Positions 58,686-64,000 of a stretch of DNA of 64,000 bases are shown one piece after another (the stretch's first letter is position 1; the number at the start of each line of letters is the position of its first letter). Under the pieces are notes generated by a model. It made no database searches, had not been told where the DNA came from, and saw only the letters and a list, made by a program, of their open reading frames with translations. The position numbers and the translations under genes were made by a program. Source of the stretch: Colwellia maritima (GTDB taxonomy: Bacteria > Pseudomonadota > Gammaproteobacteria > Enterobacterales > Alteromonadaceae); assembly GCF_022669015.1 (NCBI RefSeq), contig NZ_JAKKSL010000001.1:1408059-1472058 (forward strand), in the 5' to 3' direction.

Positions 58686-59924
58686 ATGATGAAAAATTTG
58701 AAAAAAATATGGCTATTATTACTGGTTGCCCTCGTGATCACAGCCGGTGTTGTCTACAAATATAGTAGGGCAGCTCAGAGTCAGAATGTTTTCATCACCG
58801 ATGTAGTAAAACGAGGCAATATCGAAAGTGTCGTACTCACTAATGGTGTGCTATATCCCTCAAAGTTAGTCAGTGTCGGGGCTCAAGTGTCAGGTTTAAT
58901 AGAAAAAATTAATGTTCAATTAGGGGACGAAATAACGCAAGGTGATTTAATTGCTCAAATTGATAATTTGACCCAACAAAATGCTTTAAAAGAAGCTGAA
59001 GCATTACTTAAAAGTGTTAATGCTCAAATTAAAGCTAAACAAGCTCAAATTAAAGCCGCAAAGTCTGAATTTGCACGTATTAAAGAAATGTTGTTGCAAA
59101 ATGCTAGCTCGCAATCAAACTATGACACAGCTGAATCTGTACTGGCAATTGCGCTAGCAGAATTAGAACAATTAAATGCCGAAAAGGAAAAATTGATTAT
59201 CAGTGTCGATAACGCGAAAGTTAATCTGGGTTATACCCTGATTGAGTCGCCTATCGACGGTACCGTCATTTACGTATCTGTTGAAAAGGGACAAACGGTA
59301 AATAACAATCAAGGTACGCCAAGTATTATTGAGCTAGCACAACTGGATGTTATGACCATTAAGGCACAGGTTTCTGAAGCAGATATTATTAACGTGAGTG
59401 CCGGGCAGAAAGCTTATTTCACTATTTTGGGGGCAAAAGGTAAAAAATATCGAGGGGTAATACGTGCAATAGAGCCAGGACCAACCTTATTAAGCGGCGA
59501 TGATAGTACGTTGAAAATAGGTGACGATGAAGCTATTTACTACAATGCGCTATTTGATGTTGAAAACCCTGATAGGTTATTGCGTTTTGGCATGACAACA
59601 CAAGTATCTATTATTCTGGAAAATGCAGAAGATGTTTTGCTTGTACCATCACAAGTTTTACTGAAAAAGTCAGGTACAAAAGCCACCTATCAGGTGTTAG
59701 TAAAAAATGGCGAACATGCTGAATATAGAGAAGTAGACGTTGGCATTAATAATAAAATAAATGCGCAAATACTATCAGGGCTTAATGAGGGTGATGAGAT
59801 TGTTTTAAGTCAATCTTCAAGTAATAATGAAAAAGCTTCCGCTAGTGCTATAAGTACTTCTATGGGAGGGCTCACCGGAAATAATATACCTAGGCAAGGT
59901 GGCCCTGGTAGGGGGTTTAACTAA
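58686..59924 (+). CDS. macA: MacA-like periplasmic adaptor of an ABC exporter
   Basis: 412 residues. An N-terminal anchor (IWLLLLVALVITAGVVYKY) is followed by the lipoyl/barrel start (VSVGAQVSGLIEKINVQLGDEITQGDLIAQID), a long coiled-coil hairpin (~100-170), the second lipoyl half (ESPIDGTVIYVSVEKGQTV), beta-barrel and membrane-proximal domains, and a G/N-rich tail (GGPGRGFN). It links MacB to a TolC channel. The stop TAA overlaps the ATG of macB (TAATG). Start at 58686, with an in-frame ATG codon directly after. Confidence 0.88.
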   Translation: MMKNLKKIWLLLLVALVITAGVVYKYSRAAQSQNVFITDVVKRGNIESVVLTNGVLYPSKLVSVGAQVSGLIEKINVQLGDEITQGDLIAQIDNLTQQNALKEAEALLKSVNAQIKAKQAQIKAAKSEFARIKEMLLQNASSQSNYDTAESVLAIALAELEQLNAEKEKLIISVDNAKVNLGYTLIESPIDGTVIYVSVEKGQTVNNNQGTPSIIELAQLDVMTIKAQVSEADIINVSAGQKAYFTILGAKGKKYRGVIRAIEPGPTLLSGDDSTLKIGDDEAIYYNALFDVENPDRLLRFGMTTQVSIILENAEDVLLVPSQVLLKKSGTKATYQVLVKNGEHAEYREVDVGINNKINAQILSGLNEGDEIVLSQSSSNNEKASASAISTSMGGLTGNNIPRQGGPGRGFN

Positions 59925-61915
59925 TGACTGAAGCACTTATCAATATTATTGGGGTAAGTCGTAGTTTTGCAGCCGGTGATGAGGATCTCACCGTGCTTAA
60001 TAAGGTTAACCTTCAAATTCAACGTGGTGAAATGATCGCAATTATCGGCGCATCTGGCTCAGGAAAATCGACTCTCATGAACATTCTTGGCTGCCTCGAT
60101 AAACCAAGTAAAGGTAGTTATTTTATTAATGGTCAAGACACCTCGACTATGGATGAGGATGAATTAGCCGCATTACGACGCGAATACTTTGGCTTTATTT
60201 TTCAGCGCTATCATTTACTGAGTGATTTAAATGCACTTGAAAATGTAGAAGTTCCGGCATTATATGCTAATGAGAGTAAGCACGTTCGAGAAATAAAAGC
60301 GAAAAATTTACTTACCCGCCTAGGCTTGGGAGATCGTTTAGATCATAAACCAAACCAAACTTAGCGGCGGTCAACAGCAACGAGTAAGTGTCGCTAGAGC
60401 TTTAGTAAATGGTGGCGATGTTATTCTGGCAGATGAACCTACCGGGGCATTAGATAGCAGCAGTAGTGAAGAGATGATGAAATTGCTCCAAGAACTACAC
60501 AACGATGGTCACACCATTATTTTGGTTACCCACGATCCTAATATTGCCGCCTTTGCTGATCGTGTTATTGAAATAAAAGACGGTGAAATAATTAGTGATA
60601 AAGCTAGTTGCCAAGCAACAAAAAACAAGAAAACGAGTAACGTTGAGCAAGATGATTCCCCCTTTGCAATTGAACGTAAAGCTTCCGTGAGTAAAAAACA
60701 AAAAGTAAAACTAAGTATTAATTGGTCACGTTATTTTGAAGCATTAAAAATGGCGCTTATTGGCATGTCGAATAACCGCTTACGTACTTTTCTTACCATG
60801 CTTGGTATCATAATAGGTATTGCCTCTGTGGTGTCAGTGGTAGCACTAGGTGCCGGTTCACAACAATCCATTATGGATAATATTGCGTCAATGGGGACCA
60901 ATACCATAGAAATAAAACCGGGAACCGGTAGAGGAGATCGCCGTTCTGGGCGAGTTCGCTCACTTACCGCGGATGATGCTAACTCACTTAAAACATTACC
61001 TTTTGTGGATAGTGTTACTCCAACAGTTAGGGCGAATGTTGCTATTCGCTATTCTAGCGAAACAGTTACTGGTTCTGTTCAAGGTGTTGGTACTGAGTAT
61101 TTTCGTGTACGGGGTTACAGCTTGGCACAAGGACAATACTTTGGTGAAGACAGCGTAGATGCATTGGAACAAGTTGCGGTAATCGACGCTAATACTGAAG
61201 AAGAGCTTTTCCCCGAGGGTGATGCGCGGGTAATGTTATCTTTCTAGGTCGACTTCCGGTACGTGTAATTGGCGTGACAAAGCCAATTGAAAGTGTGTCT
61301 GATAATAATGATGATTTAAATGTTTGGTTACCTTATACCACAGTATCTGGGCGAATATTTAGACAAAATTATGTGAGTGATATCACGGTCAGAATCGATG
61401 AAAATGTATCGAGTGAGGTAGCAGAACAAGGGATTATTAGTTTACTGACTATGCGTCATGGCATTGTTGACTTTTTTACTATCAACACAGATACCATACG
61501 AAAAAGTATAGAAAAAACATCTGAAACTATGACACTGCTAATTTCTGCCATTGCTTTTATTTCTTTACTTGTTGGAGGGATAGGTGTGATGAATATCATG
61601 TTGGTTTCAGTTACTGAGCGAACAAAGGAGATAGGTATACGTATAGCTGTTGGAGCTAGGCAAATGGATATTATGCGCCAGTTTTTGATTGAAGCTGTGT
61701 TAGTTTGCTTCTGTGGTGGCGCACTCGGCATCGGATTAGCCTATTTTGTTGGTGTCGTTTTTATCTACACCGGCAGCAACTTTCAAATGATATATTCAAG
61801 TACGTCGATCATTGCCGCTTTTGCTTGCTCAACTCTAATTGGTATTTTATTTGGCTATCTTCCTGCTCGTAATGCAGCGAAATTGAATCCTATTGATGCG
61901 CTGTCAAGGGATTAG
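59924..61915 (+). CDS. macB: MacB-like ABC exporter, ATPase plus permease (two frameshifts)
   Basis: The ATPase domain has Walker [10 protein letters not shown] (~residue 43), signature [15 protein letters not shown] and Walker B VILADEPT. FtsX-type permease follows: TM1 [21 protein letters not shown], a large periplasmic domain, then three C-terminal helices with [29 protein letters not shown]. Frame breaks: an extra A in the AAA at 60357-60359 just before LSGGQ, and one A lost near 61232. Joined length ~664 residues, normal. Exports peptides, lipoproteins or drugs via MacA and TolC. Cotranscribed with macA and probably the 74-residue gene. Confidence 0.9.
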
Positions 61916-62010
61916 AGAATTTGATGAGTGGTGATTTATAATGTAACATTTTTTAAATTTTGGAATGATTCTTTTCGTATTGAAGTATACTAGAGTTAGA
62001 CTTTAGGGAG

Positions 62011-62034
62011 AGGACTTAATACTAATTAAGTCCT
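62011..62034 (+). terminator. Hairpin after macB
   Basis: AGGACTTAAT pairs with ATTAAGTCCT (10 bp) around a 4-base loop. A perfect 14-base palindrome GTCCTTTAAAGGAC overlaps its 3' arm (62030-62043), allowing an alternative fold. Only TTT follows. Confidence 0.5.
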
Positions 62035-62168
62035 TTAAAGGACAATGAGCAGTTGGTATTTTCTCGTTTCTCACACATGGTTGCCAACTATAATTTTACG
62101 CTTATGTGAGCGTTAGTAACAATCAAGAGTATTCATGGAATACTTTTAATTTAGTAATAAGGACATTG

Positions 62169-62702
62169 ATGAAACATATTTTATTAACCCTGAGTATATT
62201 AGTGCTAACCGCTTGTGGAGGTGGGGGTAATGACGAAAAATCTTCAGAAACTGATGACTTAGTCGTCGATACGGGGATATATACCTTACAAAACATTAGG
62301 TTTGATGCAAAAGATTATTATGAGGGGGAGCAGGTTACGGTTACCGAAGGTACTAGTTTTGAAGTTCAATGGGTTTCCCCCACTGCAGCCCCTTATAGAA
62401 TAGAATTATATTTATCGACTAACGGTGAAGTATATTCTGACAATAATAAAATAGTAGAGCTTAAATGTGGTAACGCTTCTTTTTCTCTTTGCCCCAATGC
62501 AACGGGTGAAGTTCAATGTGGAATTGATGATAATAGTTTATCTTGCGCTATTAAAAGTGATTTTTTAGGCAGTGAATCATTTCAGAATAATGATCTATCA
62601 AGCCTAAAATTTATCATAAGAGGTTGTGATGCCCTTAATAATTGTGATGTAAAAACGTTTGAACTTTCGATACAAACCAATACTGAAAACACAGCTACTT
62701 AA
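62169..62702 (+). CDS. Putative lipoprotein
   Basis: 177 residues from ATG 62169, with AAGGA upstream; starts further 5' would hide the signal. The N-terminus MKHILLTLSILVLTACGGGG is a lipoprotein signal with lipobox LTAC. The mature part is acidic and beta-rich with about seven cysteines after the lipidated one (LKCGNASFSLCPNATGEVQC, NSLSCAI, RGCDALNNCD). That suggests a small disulphide-stabilised Ig-like domain (FEVQWVSPTAAPYRIELYLS). No named family recognised. Converges on a sensor kinase gene. Confidence 0.7.
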   Translation: MKHILLTLSILVLTACGGGGNDEKSSETDDLVVDTGIYTLQNIRFDAKDYYEGEQVTVTEGTSFEVQWVSPTAAPYRIELYLSTNGEVYSDNNKIVELKCGNASFSLCPNATGEVQCGIDDNSLSCAIKSDFLGSESFQNNDLSSLKFIIRGCDALNNCDVKTFELSIQTNTENTAT

Positions 62703-62766
62703 CGCCCTTCCTTAACTCAAACATACTCCCTAAAAATTCCCTTTATTTATAAATCGAACACTGGTG

Positions 62767-64000
62767 CTAGGAATTGATAGGGAGTTTCAACGTAAAGCAT
62801 GCACCCGACAACTTATTACTATTGCTTGCTGTGATGGTGCCATGATGCCAGTCGGTTACTTTAACACAAATAGCTAACCCTAGGCCAAAATGGCCTTGCT
62901 CACGTGAGCGCTCTGCTTCAAGCTTAACAAAGGGCGTGAAAATAACATCAAGCTTGTCGTTTGCAATCCCTTTACCGTCATCTTCTATTGTTAAGATGAG
63001 TGCTTTGTCGTGACAACTCAAGCTTAATAAAACTTGTTTGTTGGCAAAACCAATAGCATTACTAATTAAATTAACTAACGCGCGGGAGCACCAGTGATAA
63101 TCAAGGGAATAGTGAATGGTTGAAGTTGTTGATACTAACTTTACTGAAACGTGTTTTTGACGTGCTAACATTTCACAGTCGGTAATGGCTGAATTTATCA
63201 GCGCATTGATGTCAGTGGTTTGTTTGTTCAGTTGAAAGGCTTGGCGTTCCATTGAAGCGTATTCAAGAAAAGCACTGGTCATTTCTTCCATATTGGTTAA
63301 CTCGCTATCCATACGCGTGAGGTAACTATCTTTCTTCTCTAAGGTTTTACTCTCTAAAGCAGCTTCTAAACCAAAACGTAAGCAAGCAATAGGGGTGCGA
63401 ATATCATGGGATAAACTACGGGCTAGTATTTTATTGTCGGCCACTAATTTTTCAATTTGACTGGCCATATTGTTAAAACTTTTTTCTAACATTTTTATGT
63501 AGGAAAAACGGCGGGTGCAATGCGAATATTTAACTGGCCCTCGCCAATTTTTGCCGCGGCATTGTTCAATAAAAATAATCTTCTAGTTAACGGAAAAACC
63601 CATAAAAGTACGATGGCACAAATGCCAATGTATAAGGCTATGGTTAGTACGTAGTGAAAGGGAAATTTGGTTCTCTTCTTGTTCTAAAGGGAAATTCAGT
63701 TGCAGGATATAGGTCGGATGCTGTGTAAGTTTGCGTAACAGGTATTGATCATTTTGTGAGGCAAGGAGTAGGGTACCATCATTTTCAAGTTGAGCTAACA
63801 AAGTGCTCGGCAAGGCAATATCAGCCGTTAACACTAAATGACTAGTGATTTGGTATTGCTGCTGAAATTGGTTTACGGTTGTAGTCAGTACTTTTTCTGG
63901 GAGAACATTCAGTTGTTGTGCTAAACCTTGTGATAACTGGTGATAGAGTAGGGTTAATGGATTCTCTTGATTGTTTTCTGGACCTGAGTCAGCATGTTCA
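62767..64000 (-). CDS. Sensor histidine kinase (5' partial, two frameshifts)
   Basis: The gene runs off the right edge. Reading from the edge: a periplasmic sensor part (ENPLTLLYHQLSQGLAQQLN to TYILQLNFPLEQEENQ), a membrane helix (YVLTIALYIGICAIVLLWVF), HAMP (LTRRLFLLNNAAAKIGEGQLNIRIAP), HisKA with LSHDIRTPIACLRFG, and HATPase (NLISNAIGF, DDGKGIAND, GLGLAICVKV). Frame changes lie near 63661-63668 and at the A5 run 63504-63508 (plus-strand coordinates). The layout resembles RstB-type kinases. Its partner regulator would be outside the window. Confidence 0.82.

Overview
The window comes from a marine gammaproteobacterium of the Alteromonadales, most likely Colwelliaceae (Colwellia/Thalassotalea-like). 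Three things point there: clearly AT-rich DNA with AT-rich codon choice, E. coli-like gene blocks (tolC / nudF-yqiB-cpdA-yqiA-parE, ygiM / ygiF ... glnE, leuABCD), and typical marine accessory genes (TonB receptors, many GGDEF proteins, spondin-domain proteins). No rRNA, tRNA, insertion sequence, phage or CRISPR array was seen.

Layout. 1-2.3 kb: 3' part of a type II secretion GspA/GspB-type gene and a PAS-GGDEF cyclase. 2.3-7.6 kb: leuABCD on the minus strand with a complete attenuation leader (promoter, seven-leucine leader peptide, intrinsic terminator). 7.6-11.4 kb: surface polysaccharide genes (Wzi-like protein, CDP-glycerol glycerophosphotransferase-like enzyme, GT4 glycosyltransferase). 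11.5-22.2 kb: ygiM, ygiF and glnE, separated by a large minus-strand PspA/polyamine-type envelope cluster (lipoprotein, DUF350, membrane spermidine synthase, YjfI, PspA, YjfK, ribbon-helix-helix protein). 22.3-25.3 kb: TcpQ-domain protein, LpxL acyltransferase, GT4 enzyme. 25.4-31.4 kb: tolC and the divergent nudF-yqiB-cpdA-yqiA-parE operon. 31.8-39.8 kb: GntR regulator with divergent TonB receptor, then two TPR/GGDEF genes. 39.9-45 kb: parC, then feoA-feoB behind a putative Fur box. 45.5-51.8 kb: large PAS/GAF/GGDEF/EAL protein, pfkA, and a YfiR-domain histidine-kinase-like protein. 52-55.9 kb: two spondin-domain proteins in one operon with their own two-component system. 56.2-61.9 kb: CusR-type two-component system, a 74-residue orphan protein and MacAB. 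62-64 kb: lipoprotein and a partial sensor kinase.

Two themes stand out. First, cis-regulatory DNA is unusually legible. Examples are three copies of TGACATA-N-TATGTCA on the PspA/polyamine cluster, five tandem 11-bp repeats before the spondin operon, a pair of CusR-type boxes bracketing a two-component operon and its presumed macAB target, and a 40-bp near-perfect palindrome between the GntR and TonB genes. Second, at least 21 single-base frameshifts break 15 genes, including the essential parE and parC. Most lie in homopolymers, so they are read here as sequence errors. Genes are reported as joined spans wherever the two frames together give a full-length family member.
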